A DNA stretch of 64,000 nt from Paenibacillus sp. P25 (GCA_024704175.1 CP085629.1:4960001-5024000), one strand, 5' to 3'; counted from the stretch's first letter, positions 1-9,097 are shown. Numbers and translations are program-made. The notes: generated by a model not told the origin, from the letters alone.

Positions 1-413
1 GCGCTTCTGTTCGAGGCCCTGGCGCTGTTCGTGCGCAGCGGCGGGCAGGACGTGAAGGCGGACAACGAGGAGCGCGGCCCCTATCGTCCAAAAGCATTTG
101 GCCGGTGGTCCAGTACGTCTACGACCATTACCTGGACGAGCTCTCCCTCACGTCGCTGTCCGAGCGGTTCCGCATGCATCCGGCCCAGCTCAGCACGCAG
201 TTCGGGGAAGTGCTCGGTATCCATTTTGTCGATTTCCTTCACGAGCTTCGGATCCGCCACGCCTGCAGCCTGCTCATCTCCTCCGACCTGCCGATCTCGC
301 AGGTCGCGTTCGAATCCGGATTCTCTTCGTACCCCACGTTCTCCCGCGCCTTTCTCCGCATAAAGGGCACGACGCCGAGCCGGTACCGGGAGGAGCAGGG
401 GCGGAAGCGTTGA
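1..413 (+). CDS. AraC-family transcriptional regulator, C-terminal part, frameshifted
   Basis: The 3' end of an AraC/XylS-type regulator enters from the left edge. The last ~100 residues carry the two helix-turn-helix units of the family. The first unit is around LTSLSERFRMHPAQLSTQF and the second around ISQVAFESGFSSYPTFSRAF, followed by the usual PSRYR ending. Bases 1-84 read well in frame 1, as the end of a sensor or linker domain, whereas the HTH part reads in frame 3, so one base is missing or extra near 85-95. The effector is unknown because the N-terminal domain is outside the window. The next gene on the same strand (EamA exporter) lies behind a strong inverted repeat, so co-transcription is doubtful. 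Confidence 0.8.
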   Translation, partial: ASVRGPGAVRAQRRAGREGGQRGARPLSSKSIWPVVQYVYDHYLDELSLTSLSERFRMHPAQLSTQFGEVLGIHFVDFLHELRIRHACSLLISSDLPISQVAFESGFSSYPTFSRAFLRIKGTTPSRYREEQGRKR

Positions 414-498
414 GTTAGTCCTGAAGCCGCCGAGGCGCAGGGCCTCCTTTGAGCGGCTTTGATTCCCGCGAAAAGGAGGTCGCTAATTCCTAGATCCA

Positions 499-565
499 AT
501 AAAATGCCGCTGCAAACGGTACGGTAACGCTCGGATGGCCCGTACGTGCTGCAGCGGCATTTTAT
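499..565. terminator. 16-bp perfect inverted repeat, probable terminator
   Basis: Arms at 499-514 and 550-565 are perfectly complementary (16 bp, core AATGCCGCTGCA) with a 35-nt loop. The loop holds a second small complementary pair (GTACGG / CCGTAC). The ends are A/T rich (AAAAT / ATTTTAT), as in a bidirectional intrinsic terminator after the AraC gene. The 3' T run is short, so the terminator call is tentative. Confidence 0.5.
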
Positions 566-623
566 GTTATGATAATGAAATACATAGGGATGACGGAAAC
601 CAACTTTTGAAGGGACAGATCAC

Positions 624-1481
624 ATGAAGCGCGGAATCGCACTCCTGATCATCGCCACGGTTTTGTGGGGCGGCAACTATATTTGCGGACGCTTTCTGGC
701 TCCGGCCCTGCCTTCGACTTTGTTGAACACGGTTCGATGGGGGATTTCCACCGCTTGCTGCTGATCGGGCCGCTGGCTCTTAACCGGAAAAGCCTCCCGC
801 TGCTGGCCCGATGGAAGGAGTTCGCGATTCTCGGGTTCCTCGGCATTTTTTCTTTTTCCACTTTAACTTATCTAGGGTTAAGAAGCGTTAGTGCTTCACA
901 TGCCGGTATGATCTCCGCCGGGATCCCGATTGCGATTCTGATGTTCACTCCTCTCGTGCTGAGAGAGAAGATTAAGCTGAAGTCGTGGCTGGGTGCCATC
1001 GTCTCCATCGCAGGCGTGATCGTCTTGTTCCAGGGCAAGCCTGCGGAGTCGTCTCACGGCTCCATTCTGGGCGACATCGAAATCATTTTGTCCTGTTTCG
1101 CTTGGGGCCTCTATACGGTTCTTGGCAAACGGTTCGGAAAAGAAATGGACCCGCTGACGATGACCGCCGGCGCCGCCTTCTACGGAACGCTCTTCAGCGC
1201 GCTCAGCTGCATCGGAACCGTGAGTCCCGGCAAGATCCATATGACCGGGATCGCCTGGCTGTGTGTGATTTATGTCAGCACGTTCGCATCCGTGGGCGCC
1301 TACCTGGCCTGGAACGCCGGCGTACGGGTGGTGGGTGCGGGCCGCGCGGCGCCTTATATCAATCTGCTGCCGGTCTGGACGGTGGTGTTCGGCGTCCTCT
1401 TTGCTGCATGAACAGATTTCCTGGATGTCGCTCGGGGGCGGAATCATGACAATTCTCGGCGCGGTACTGGCAAGCTTGTAA
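624..1481 (+). CDS. EamA/DMT-family membrane transporter, two frameshifts
   Basis: Ten-helix drug/metabolite exporter of the EamA (RhaT/YdcZ-like) type, about 285 residues when repaired. The start at 624 gives the classic N-terminus MKRGIALLIIATVLWGGNY. The frame breaks near 753 (after TVRWGIST) and again near 1403. Between these, residues such as SASHAGMISAGIPI and the second EamA repeat (FAWGLYTVLGKRFGKEMDP, RAAPYINLLPVWTVVFG) are clear. The C-terminus ISWMSLGGGIMTILGAVLASL follows the second break. Substrate cannot be told from sequence; relatives export metabolites or amino acids. The gene stands alone between a hairpin and the convergent acetyltransferase gene. Confidence 0.85.
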
Positions 1482-1535
1482 GCGGCGGGTTCATCCGGGC
1501 GGCAGTGAGTGTGGGGAAGCCGCCATTAAATTAGC

Positions 1536-2372
1536 TCAGAGCCTTCGACTTAGAATTCCTAGAAAAGCGGGTCTGCCCCGCTCTGCAATAAACCGGAGAG
1601 CCTGTTTCAGCATACCTTGGCGAAATCCGAACGTCTTTTCCATCATCACCTCCCAATCTTCTTGTCGGGAAAATTCATGAACTTCGGTCCCCCGGTCGGT
1701 TTTAATCAGCAGCTTCTGATTCATAACGGAATAGGCGGCGTCCCCTTTAAACAAGGTAACGACAATCCGGCGCATAAACGGATTATCCTCTTCATCCCTG
1801 AGCGAATGGGTGATATCCTGTTCAAAGCTCTCCGCCTCCACCGGTGTCCAATCGATGTATTTGGTTACGATACTTTGCCCGTTCACCCTTCTATCGATCA
1901 TAAAGAGACCGGTGTTCAGCCGGACGATCTCCACCTCCTCCCCGCGGCGGGAGAAACGGGGCTGTTCCTCCAGCTTGAGCGGTTCGAACAAAGGGGCCCC
2001 GTATCCCACATCCACATAATAGGAGTGTCCCTCCACGGTCACCTTATTCGCCAAATGCACATTGCCGTTCGTTGCGCGGACCACCTCAACCTGAAATCCC
2101 AGCGCCTGAAGCGACCGTCCGAAATGGAGATTCAGGATGTAACAATTCCCTCCAAGGCTTTCACGTTCAAAATGATTTAAATAAACGTCCATGGAAGGAA
2201 ACCACTGAAAGCCCGATTGTCCCCGGTTCAGGAAATAATGGATCTTGCTCAAATTCTCGAAGGGGAAACGGTGCAGGTGGCGTCGGACCAAATAGCGCAA
2301 ATAGTCCAATGAGGGGGAGCCGGCTTCCGCCTGAAGGCAGGACAAATACTTTTTCAGCAGCAATTCCTCCAT
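1536..2372 (-). CDS. Arylamine N-acetyltransferase (NAT family)
   Basis: A 278-residue cytosolic acyltransferase that moves an acetyl group from acetyl-CoA to arylamines or hydrazines through a Cys-His-Asp triad. The triad is visible: Cys in SLGGNCYILN, His in NGNVHLANKV and Asp in YYVDVGYGAPLFEPL. The family motif RFPFENLSKIHY is near the N-terminus. The open frame extends further upstream to 2618, but that extension lies inside the neighbouring membrane-protein gene. ATG at 2372 (MEELLLKKYLSCL) fits the family start. The gene lies 15 bp downstream of the DUF2269 protein on the same strand, so the two are probably co-transcribed. The likely role is detoxification. Confidence 0.85.
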   Translation of the reverse strand: MEELLLKKYLSCLQAEAGSPSLDYLRYLVRRHLHRFPFENLSKIHYFLNRGQSGFQWFPSMDVYLNHFERESLGGNCYILNLHFGRSLQALGFQVEVVRATNGNVHLANKVTVEGHSYYVDVGYGAPLFEPLKLEEQPRFSRRGEEVEIVRLNTGLFMIDRRVNGQSIVTKYIDWTPVEAESFEQDITHSLRDEEDNPFMRRIVVTLFKGDAAYSVMNQKLLIKTDRGTEVHEFSRQEDWEVMMEKTFGFRQGMLKQALRFIAERGRPAFLGILSRRL

Positions 2373-2386
2373 ATCGCTTAGCTCCC

Positions 2387-2842
2387 TTAATGCGGTTTTG
2401 CAATCATCAGGATAAAAATCAAGAGGCCCAGTACCCCCGACCATAAGTGGAGATTCCGCACACGTGCATACAGACTGCTCAGCATTGCAGAGGGCTGCTC
2501 CGCGGCCGCTGCAGCGGGTTCGCCAATGAGCTTCAGGAGCTTTTGCGTCGCCGGATTCAGAAACCCGATAACAAGAATTTCGATCGCTACATAAACGGCC
2601 AATGAACCGAGAATCCACACCTGAACAAACGGCCCGTACGATCCGAGAAAAAATAAGGCTAGCCCTGAGAGAATGGCAAGCGTGCCGAAAATTTTGGGGA
2701 ATGCCTCCAGATAAGCAACCTGCAGCAAATTCCTTTTCATTTCGTCAACCGTGGAAGCCTTCCGCAGCATCCAGGGAAAGGCGTAGGCCGGCCCGAGGCC
2801 CAGCACCGCGGATAAAACATGAATCATCACGAGCACAATCAA
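2387..2842 (-). CDS. DUF2269-like four-helix membrane protein
   Basis: A 151-residue integral membrane protein with four hydrophobic segments: IHVLSAVLGLGPAYAF, IFGTLAILSGLALFF, WILGSLAVYVAIEILVIGF and LWSGVLGLLIFILMI. It resembles the DUF2269 family of small membrane proteins of unknown function. The only in-frame starts are TTG (2842), GTG codons and an ATG at 2827, and none has a good ribosome binding site. A 4-nt tandem duplication (GATTGATT) lies just upstream. Removing one unit would fuse an upstream ATG and give MKAVLSIVLVMIHVL, a more natural start, so the true start may be at 2861. It is followed closely by the acetyltransferase. Confidence 0.7.
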   Translation of the reverse strand: MIVLVMIHVLSAVLGLGPAYAFPWMLRKASTVDEMKRNLLQVAYLEAFPKIFGTLAILSGLALFFLGSYGPFVQVWILGSLAVYVAIEILVIGFLNPATQKLLKLIGEPAAAAAEQPSAMLSSLYARVRNLHLWSGVLGLLIFILMIAKPH

Positions 2843-2928
2843 TCGACAACACCGCTTTCATGAGATTTGACTTACTGCTCTCATCATAGCGGCTGGAAGG
2901 CTCTCCTTGTATCGGTGGAATTACGTAT

Positions 2929-4112
2929 TTATCGGCTGCGTTCCGTATCTTCCGGAAGCGGCCCCTTTTCTATCACATAACGGGTCAAGGCCGCGCGGGA
3001 CGGAACGTCCAGCTTCTGGTAAATCCGTTCCAAATGCGTCGTTACCGTTCTAGGGCTGATAAACAGCCGTTTTGCGATTTCCGCGTTCGTATACCCCTCG
3101 GCCACCTCTACCGCGACCTGGCGCTCCCTTGCGCTAAGGCTAGAATGAAACGGGTCCGTTTCCTTCGCCCATTGCAGCCTTGCCCGTTCCACTATCTGCC
3201 GGAACAGCGCTTCCCGCTCCTCATCGGATACGGATGAAATCCCGGGCAGCGTTTCCCCAGCCTCGCCGCAAGAAGCGAAAGATAACGGTCCTCCAGCGTA
3301 TGAATGTCGGACAGCCCGCCGGCCTCTTCACAGCAGATGATGCCGATCACCGAGTTAAAGGCCGTAACGGGAAAAGCCAAATAACTGGAGGGGGTCGTGT
3401 CCGTGACAGGAATCGCAGGTCGCTCCTCCTGCTCCCGGGTATGGGACCGGATGGAATGAAGATATCGGAGCTGGGAGCGAATGTTGTTCAAACGGATGAT
3501 TCGGCGCTCCCTTGCGGCCAGCATGGCCATCCGCTTCATGGCATCGAATGCGGCCGGGTCCACCCCCGCCCCAGCTACGCCCCGGGAGGCCTGCAGCGTT
3601 ACCTCCTGACCCGGTTCAGCCGGAGTCCAATAGGATAACCAGCGCCATCCGTGAACGGTCGCCAAGACCTGCAGCAAATCTCCGTAAATTTCCGGTGCAG
3701 GCTTCAGATGAAGGGATTCCTCCACGCATTGGCGGACCGATACGATTTCGAAGATCAGAACCGACTTTAGCTCCGCGGGCAGCTGAACGCCTGCGACCCA
3801 GGAGACGGTCACAAGATCCTGACGGATTTGCTCGAAGAGAGAGCCTTCCCGCTCGGAGCGGAGGTAGCGGACGGAAATTTCCCAATGGATCCAGTCGTGG
3901 GGATTCATGATTTTGATCAGGGCGAGCGGATGCTCCATCAGGTTCCGGTACGTTTTGTTCAAGAGCTGGTTGGCAATAGCAACGCAGCCCGGTTCCACAT
4001 ACCACACCCGGGTCAGGTTGGCGATGTTCGGGATCCCCTCCGCCGAGCCGGTTGCTATGCAGGATGGAAAAGCGCCCTCGAATACGGGCATCAGTTCGGT
4101 CGGGAGCATCAT
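2929..4112 (-). CDS. LuxR-type regulator with flavin split-barrel and GAF domains, frameshifted
   Basis: About 394 residues in three parts. Residues ~1-140 match the pyridoxamine 5'-phosphate oxidase-like FMN-binding split barrel (LPTELMPVFEGAFPSCIAT, NIANLTRVWYVEPGCVAIANQL). Residues ~150-300 look like a GAF sensor (LLQVLATVHGWRWLSYWTP, YLAFPVTAFNSVIGIICCEEAG). The C-terminus is a LuxR HTH (LSARERQVAVEVAEGYTNAEIAKRLFISPRTVTTHLERIYQKL). One G appears missing near 3255; restoring it joins LG to ETLPGISSVSDEEREALFRQ. The start ATG at 4112 overlaps the stop of the upstream small split-barrel gene by ATGA, so the two are translationally coupled. A flavin- or redox-responsive regulator is an inference; no target is seen. 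Confidence 0.8.
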
Positions 4113-4581
4113 TCATCCTTCCATTCCGCCACAAGAAATCCGGCGCCGGTGCCGGGGTTTGCGAGAAAACGGAGCGGATTCGGAAGCCGACGGCGAGGCA
4201 CTCCGAAGGGGCGACATGGACGAGCGGTACAAGACCGGGGGTATGCAGGGATATCCATCGGCGCTGCCCTTCCATGGCGAGGACATCTTCCTTCGTAAGC
4301 GGCCGGAAATCCATAAATCGCCCTTTGAACTGGTAGGACTCGTTATCCACTCCCGAGGTAAGAAGCGCGGACAGCTCTTTTTGCCGGCCCATCGATTCTT
4401 TCAAACGGAGCCACTGGTTCTTTAAAATATAGATCCATAGATTCTCCGACTCGAAATCCAGCCGGAAGCCGTATCCCCTGCAGAGGAGCGGTGTTCCCCC
4501 TTGTTGCACGGCCGCCAAATGGGTAAAGATCGGTACGGAACGTTCTAAAAAACGGGTTACTTCATCAGGCGACTCACTCAT
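4109..4581 (-). CDS. Small pyridoxamine-phosphate-oxidase-like protein, frameshifted
   Basis: About 157 residues. Strand-rich pattern and motifs such as LLCRGYGFRLDFESENLWIY, ESYQFKGRFMDFRPLTKED and LVPLVHVAPSECLAVGFRI suggest an FMN split-barrel fold. No catalytic assignment is possible. The start at 4581 has a strong GGGAGGT site. The raw frame runs on to 3616 inside the next gene. Adding one base near 4150 instead gives GFLVAEWKDE and a stop at 4109 that overlaps the ATG of the LuxR-type regulator, which is the natural end. The gene is probably a partner or sensor subunit for the downstream regulator, because both carry the same fold. Confidence 0.65.
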
Positions 4582-4722
4582 TTCTGACCTCCCGTATCCT
4601 GGTATCCAACTGAGTCATCATATTCGGCAAAAGGCTTCAATTCGTCAATAACTATCATTCCAAATATATATTTAAATGCTGAGATGAACAATAACAGTCC
4701 AAAAGCATCGCAGTCAAAGCAG

Positions 4723-4746
4723 AAGCTCCCTTTCTCAAGGGAGCTT
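4723..4746 (-). terminator. Hairpin terminator downstream of amidoligase gene
   Basis: Perfect 10-bp stem AAGCTCCCTT / AAGGGAGCTT with a 4-nt loop, 16 bp after the stop of the gene ending at 4763. The T stretch on the minus strand is weak. Confidence 0.6.
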
Positions 4747-4762
4747 CATTGCAAGTGCAGCT

Positions 4763-5665
4763 TTATTCCGGAATAGGCCGCGCTGCTTCCCAGCCTGCGG
4801 CGGGCGGATGAACCAGGTGCTTGCTTACTTTTCCATCCACGTCTTCAATGGCAACCAGAAGTCCTTCCGGATGAGGAAGAATATGATGAATCTCGCCATT
4901 CGGGACAAGGCGGCCGGCAAGGGGGCCTAGGACCGGAATCAGCGCATCTTCAAGCCACATTCGCTCCCGATACCAACGCGGAGCCGGGATAGGCTTCGGG
5001 TAGCCGCTGACAGGTACACCGAGCTGAGCCGCCATTTGGCGGGGATCGGAGGATAACGTTCGTCCCTCGCCAACAGCCGCTACAAATCGAAGGCAGAATT
5101 CAGCGGTACGAATCACCTCATCATAGTTCAGCGATCCGTTCGCGTAGCGGATTTCCACCGTACCGATATCGAACCACGCGGCCAGATTGATCCCGCAGCG
5201 GTGCGATTGGGGGCGGCCTTTATGACGGAGCGCTTCTTCCCCGGGATTAACCCTATAGCGGTCGATCATCTCGGGAGTAACGGGAGGACAGAAGATCAAG
5301 CGGTCGTCCCCCGTGTTAAACAGGTGTCTTACCGCGTCTTGATACATCAAGGCGACCTCGATAAACCGGGGAATCCCTTCTTGTCCCCATGGTTTCAATC
5401 CGACATGAACATGCAGTCCGCAGTTCCAGTTGGCCCGGGCTCCTGTGACTTGAAGCCGGGCAAGCATTTCCCGGATCTGTTCCCGCCGCCCCCATACCAA
5501 AGGAGGCGGCTTCAGCTCGCTGCCCGATTCATCTCCCGTGTCGTCCGTCTGCCGCTCATTCAAATCCATGATCCACCCCGGCAGCAGCTCGACCTGCTCC
5601 GGCGCACCGCCTACAAACTCAATCTCGACGCCAAAGGTAAGCTCTTTCCAATCTACGGTCTTCAT
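4763..5665 (-). CDS. Amidoligase-like enzyme (putative amidoligase family)
   Basis: 300 residues. The start at 5665 (MKTVDWKELTFGVEIEF) has GGGAGG nine bases upstream; a longer frame to 5707 lacks a site. Motifs fit the putative amidoligase family, which is distantly related to the glutamine-synthetase/gamma-glutamylcysteine-ligase fold: a GxEIEF metal-binding strand (residues ~10-15), NCGLHVHVGL, and the later basic strand GTVEIRYANGSLNYDEVI. Such enzymes are thought to make amide or peptide bonds using ATP, often in systems that tag peptides. Here no glutamine amidotransferase or ATP-grasp partner is adjacent, so the gene is an orphan and its substrate is unknown. Confidence 0.75.
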   Translation of the reverse strand: MKTVDWKELTFGVEIEFVGGAPEQVELLPGWIMDLNERQTDDTGDESGSELKPPPLVWGRREQIREMLARLQVTGARANWNCGLHVHVGLKPWGQEGIPRFIEVALMYQDAVRHLFNTGDDRLIFCPPVTPEMIDRYRVNPGEEALRHKGRPQSHRCGINLAAWFDIGTVEIRYANGSLNYDEVIRTAEFCLRFVAAVGEGRTLSSDPRQMAAQLGVPVSGYPKPIPAPRWYRERMWLEDALIPVLGPLAGRLVPNGEIHHILPHPEGLLVAIEDVDGKVSKHLVHPPAAGWEAARPIPE

Positions 5666-5902
5666 CGTATGCCGTCCTCCCGATTTCATTGTATAGTTCA
5701 AACCCAATGAAACAGGTGAAGCCGGCGGAGCACGGGATTAACGGGGGACTTTTTTTCTCGGCATGGCCCTTCCTCCAACCATATTTTTCATGATACGGAA
5801 ATTATAATCAGTACGGCACCACTTAGCAATATACTAAATTACAGCTTTCTTCCATCAAGTTTTTACGCGAAAAGCTATTCAACAACAGAACCTTAGGCTA
5901 TC

Positions 5903-6241
5903 TTAACACTCAAAAAACGGGAACGAATATTTAGCCAGCTCAGCATGAAACCTGTCTTCCCAAGCGGCCCATTGTTCACGAGGCGGCTCGCCGACAATTT
6001 GGAGCCCGGAAGGTTCGACGGAAGCAAATAAGTAATGGGAAGACGCTCCTTCTTCACCAAACCATGCGGGACATTGATTCTCCTTCATAATAGGATGGGG
6101 CAAAGCCAAATAAACCTGTCCCAGCTGTTCCCATATCGATTCGCTAAAAACATGAAAATCCAGGCAATACACTCTATCGATAGAGATGTCGCCGTTCTCT
6201 TTCGGCAGCATCCCACTATTGTCGTAAAAGCAAATGTTCAT
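5903..6241 (-). CDS. Hypothetical protein, 112 aa
   Basis: I do not recognise this protein. ATG at 6241 is preceded by a clear GGAGG (spacing 7), which overrides a longer in-frame opening to 6289. Sequence features: N-terminus MNICFYDNSGMLPKENGD, a Trp/Phe-rich middle (IWEQLGQVYLALPHP, CPAWFGEEGASSHYLF), no membrane segment and no signal peptide, hence probably cytosolic. It lies between the amidoligase and TetR genes on the same strand, 13 bp after the TetR stop, so it may be co-transcribed with tetR. Confidence 0.6.
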   Translation of the reverse strand: MNICFYDNSGMLPKENGDISIDRVYCLDFHVFSESIWEQLGQVYLALPHPIMKENQCPAWFGEEGASSHYLFASVEPSGLQIVGEPPREQWAAWEDRFHAELAKYSFPFFEC

Positions 6242-6254
6242 GCAGCATCCTCCA

Positions 6255-6845
6255 TTATTCCAGGCTTTGCAGATCCGCCCCAGCCGCAATCACCCGGTAG
6301 ATCGCATCCGCCATCTGCTCCGCAGATACAGCGGCCGGCTCCCGGCTCCATTGAACGGCAGGCCCGAAGATTGCCCAGCTGATGACGCGGGACGCCGCTT
6401 CAGGCGGTACGCCTTTTGGCGCATCATGATCTTTCAACAAGCGGCCGAGAAACACCGTAAGCTCTTCATGGATCGCCCGTTCGAGGATCTCAGCCGGAAA
6501 ACGCGACGCAGGCAGGCGGTGCCGGTACTTCTTCCCAAAACAGTCCAGCACGGTCAGGATCAGCCGTTTCAAGGCGACTCCGTCCCACCCCGCTTCGGGA
6601 GGAAGCGCATCGCTCAGCAGGTTCCGGAAATTCTCCCGGACCACTTCGTCAAACAGCCTGTATTTATCCTCATAGTGGATATAAAAGGTTCCCCGGTTCA
6701 CGTCGGCCCGTTCGGTAATATCTTGAATGGTCATAGCCGCGAAGCCTTTATCCCGCATCGTCTCCATGAACGCCTGGCGCAATAGCTGACGCGTACGCCG
6801 GGTCCGCCGGTCCTCATGTCTCTTCGATTCCGTCATGGGCCCCAT
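6255..6845 (-). CDS. TetR/AcrR-family transcriptional regulator
   Basis: 196 residues from ATG 6845 (MGPMTESKRHEDRRTRRT), which sits behind a GGGAGAGAGG site; the frame is open to 6953 but without a ribosome binding site. The TetR DNA-binding domain is clear: QLLRQAFMETMRDKGFAAMTIQDITERADVNRGTFYIHYEDKYRLFDEV. The C-terminal ligand domain is of the TetR_C type with a YRHRLPASRFP segment. It is transcribed away from the TPR gene, with a 185-bp shared upstream region, so that gene or its own operon (with the 112-aa protein) is the obvious target. No palindromic operator was convincing. Confidence 0.85.
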   Translation of the reverse strand: MGPMTESKRHEDRRTRRTRQLLRQAFMETMRDKGFAAMTIQDITERADVNRGTFYIHYEDKYRLFDEVVRENFRNLLSDALPPEAGWDGVALKRLILTVLDCFGKKYRHRLPASRFPAEILERAIHEELTVFLGRLLKDHDAPKGVPPEAASRVISWAIFGPAVQWSREPAAVSAEQMADAIYRVIAAGADLQSLE

Positions 6846-7030
6846 GCCCCTCTCTCCCTGGTTTCTACCGATCAAACGCCGCCGGCCATGCTCCATTTCC
6901 TCAACAGTTTTCTTCATCTGTTCAATAGTCAACAATCCCGCGAAGCTGCTCATTGAAGGCGCGGCGCCGGAATTCTATCCTGAACATATCACGGGTTGCG
7001 GCGCTACGCAACGACAGGAGGAGAGAACCT

Positions 7031-8022
7031 ATGCTATCCGCTTTAAACAAAAAGGAAGAGATTTCGCAGCGCTACACGGAAGCAATTCATGCGCTCTGCG
7101 GAATCGCGGGAACCTATCACGCCCTCGGACGGTCATCCGACGCCCGGCGGGTAATGCATCATGGCCTGCAGCTGGCGGAAACGAAAGAGGCGGGAACGGA
7201 GGACCGCCTGAAGCCGCTGCTGCAGTACGGCAGGATCCTGACCATCGAATACGTATATACGAATTCGGACGCCGACCTGATGTTTGCAATTCTTCAGGAG
7301 GCGAGGCAGATTGCCGAAGCGGCTCCTCATAGGCAGGGGCTGGCGGACGCGCTGAGTCTGCTCGGACAGGGCCATTATTTTGCCGTATTGAATGCGGGCC
7401 CTGCAGCGGACAGCTCGCAAGGGGAATACGATGAAGCACTCGCCTGCCAGCAAGCAGGCTTTGGAGCCTGCGGGAAGCGCTGCACGATACGAGGGGCATC
7501 AGCGAATCTTATTTTCTCATCGGTACGGTCCATGAACGGCGGCGGCAGTATGACATGGCATTGGAAGGTTATACGAAGGCTTTCGAAATCGCCGACCGCC
7601 ACGGCCACCTGTACGAGAAATGCGAGCCTGCCCGCCATTTTGCCTACAATGCACTGATCCAAGGGGATCTGGACCGGGCTCTCACCCATGCTTTACAGGC
7701 CCTGTCTTTACGTGAAGAAGCCGGATTCCGGCCCTATCTGCCCCTCGATCATCTCCTGCTCAGCGACATCTACCTGAAACAAGGCGATGCGGCGAACGCC
7801 CTGCTGCATACACAGCAGGCATATACGCTGGCCGAAGAAATGGGATATAAAAGAGCGCTCGCCTCCTCCCTGCTGAGCCTAGGGGATATCCAGGCCGCCC
7901 GGAACGAGAAGGCCGAGGCGCGAGCCTGTTATGAACAAGCGCTGGCCCTTGGGAGGGAGCCGCAGCTTCCCATGACCATAGTCCGGGCAACGGACCGTTT
8001 GGAGCAGCTTGCGCCATCGTAA
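7031..8022 (+). CDS. Tetratricopeptide-repeat protein, frameshifted
   Basis: About 330 residues of TPR helices. The start ATG at 7031 has an excellent AGGAGG site eight bases upstream. Repeats are seen at ALCGIAGTYHALGRSSDAR, ADALSLLGQGHYFAVLNA, ESYFLIGTVHERRRQYDMALEGYTKAFEIA, HFAYNALIQGDLDRALTHALQAL, LLLSDIYLKQGDAANALLHTQQAY and SSLLSLGDIQAARNEKAEARACYEQAL. The reading frame changes near 7450, and both sides are clearly the same TPR array. No enzymatic or DNA-binding domain is attached, so a cytosolic scaffold role is the safest statement. Confidence 0.75.
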
Positions 8023-8126
8023 GATTAACCGGCCGCCATATGAAAAATTGCCGCCAGGGGTTGGGTTAAGCCTCCTGACGGCCTGACCGCTGACGGGAAC
8101 AAGGGCCTATTGAAGCCCTCCGCAGC

Positions 8127-8963
8127 TTATTTCTTCGTGACCGAATCCAGATCGATGAACGGCGTAGCCCCGCTGGTGACCGCCGGAAGGTGACCGTCCC
8201 ATTTTTGAATCGCTTCCTCCTGAATTTCGATCTGCTTCAATTGGATTAAGTCCGGGGTGACCTCCTGCTTCTTCAGCTTGAGCGCTTCCGCATCGGCCTG
8301 CGCCTGGGCTACCTTTTGCTGGGCTTCAATCTGCACGCGTTTCAAGTCGTTCTCGGCCTTCAGCGCCTGCTGCTGGGCCACCTGCTTGGCTTCGATGGAT
8401 TGGTTGAACGCATCGGAAAATTTGAAGTTGACGATATTGATATCGTTCACGACCAGGTCGTATCTCGCCAGCCGTTTGGTCAGCAAATCCTTGATTTCAC
8501 TGGATACCACATCGCGTTTCGCGATCAAATCCTCCGCCGCATATTTCGCGGTCACTTCCTTCACAATCTCCTGAATGGCCGGGGAAATAATGACCGAATC
8601 GAAGGAGCCTCCAATGTTGTTCATCAGATTATAGGCGGAAGCTTTATTGATCGAATAGTTGACGGCCACATGGGTCGAAACGGGCTGCAGATCCTTGGAG
8701 GATGCCGACGTATCCGCCTCCGCTTTGGTCACCTGGGTATTCACCTGGATGATGGTCTGGACGAAAGGAATTTTAAAGTGAACACCGGGATTCAAAACCT
8801 CATCGCTCAATTTGCCGAAGGTTTTGTAAAGGCCCACATTGCCGTACTGCACCGTGGAAAAGCTGTTCAGCGCCGCGATCAGCACGATGACGGCCAAGAC
8901 GCCGACGGATACCACTCTTCCTGCTTTCATGCCCAGCGGATTTCTTTTCAGTTCCGGATTCAT
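8127..8963 (-). CDS. SPFH-domain (prohibitin/stomatin-like) membrane protein
   Basis: 278 residues from ATG 8963, preceded by GGAGGGA at a good distance; in-frame ATGs upstream (8978, 9002) are alternatives. One N-terminal transmembrane helix (VVSVGVLAVIVLIAALNSF) is followed by an SPFH domain (VQYGNVGLYKTFGKLSDEVLNPGVHFKIP) typical of prohibitin-type proteins. A long charged coiled coil follows (SIEAKQVAQQQALKAENDLKRVQIEAQQKVAQAQADAEALKLKKQE). Family members oligomerise on the membrane and organise microdomains or proteases. It lies just downstream of the recombinase-like gene but behind that gene's terminator, so it probably has its own promoter. Confidence 0.9.
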   Translation of the reverse strand: MNPELKRNPLGMKAGRVVSVGVLAVIVLIAALNSFSTVQYGNVGLYKTFGKLSDEVLNPGVHFKIPFVQTIIQVNTQVTKAEADTSASSKDLQPVSTHVAVNYSINKASAYNLMNNIGGSFDSVIISPAIQEIVKEVTAKYAAEDLIAKRDVVSSEIKDLLTKRLARYDLVVNDINIVNFKFSDAFNQSIEAKQVAQQQALKAENDLKRVQIEAQQKVAQAQADAEALKLKKQEVTPDLIQLKQIEIQEEAIQKWDGHLPAVTSGATPFIDLDSVTKK

Positions 8964-9059
8964 CTTAGGTCCCTCCATTTTCTTACATCCCTCTCTACTC
9001 ATGCTTACGTGACACCGCGATTTCGAGTTCCATTAATTTTTCTTTAGTGTTTAGAACAT

Positions 9060-9087
9060 CAAAAAGACATACTGCAGCGGCAGTATG
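9060..9087 (-). terminator. Intrinsic terminator after recombinase-like gene
   Basis: On the minus strand a perfect 8-bp stem CATACTGC / GCAGTATG with a 4-nt loop is followed by TCTTTTTG. It begins about ten bases after the stop codon at 9098, which supports that stop as the true gene end. Confidence 0.75.
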
Positions 9088-9097
9088 CCTTAAGTGC

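Noticed and set aside
3616-4108. C-terminal extension of the small split-barrel protein to 321 residues.
   Set aside because: The extension is Arg/Pro/Gly-rich shadow coding opposite in frame to the LuxR-type regulator gene; a one-base repair gives a natural stop that overlaps the next start.
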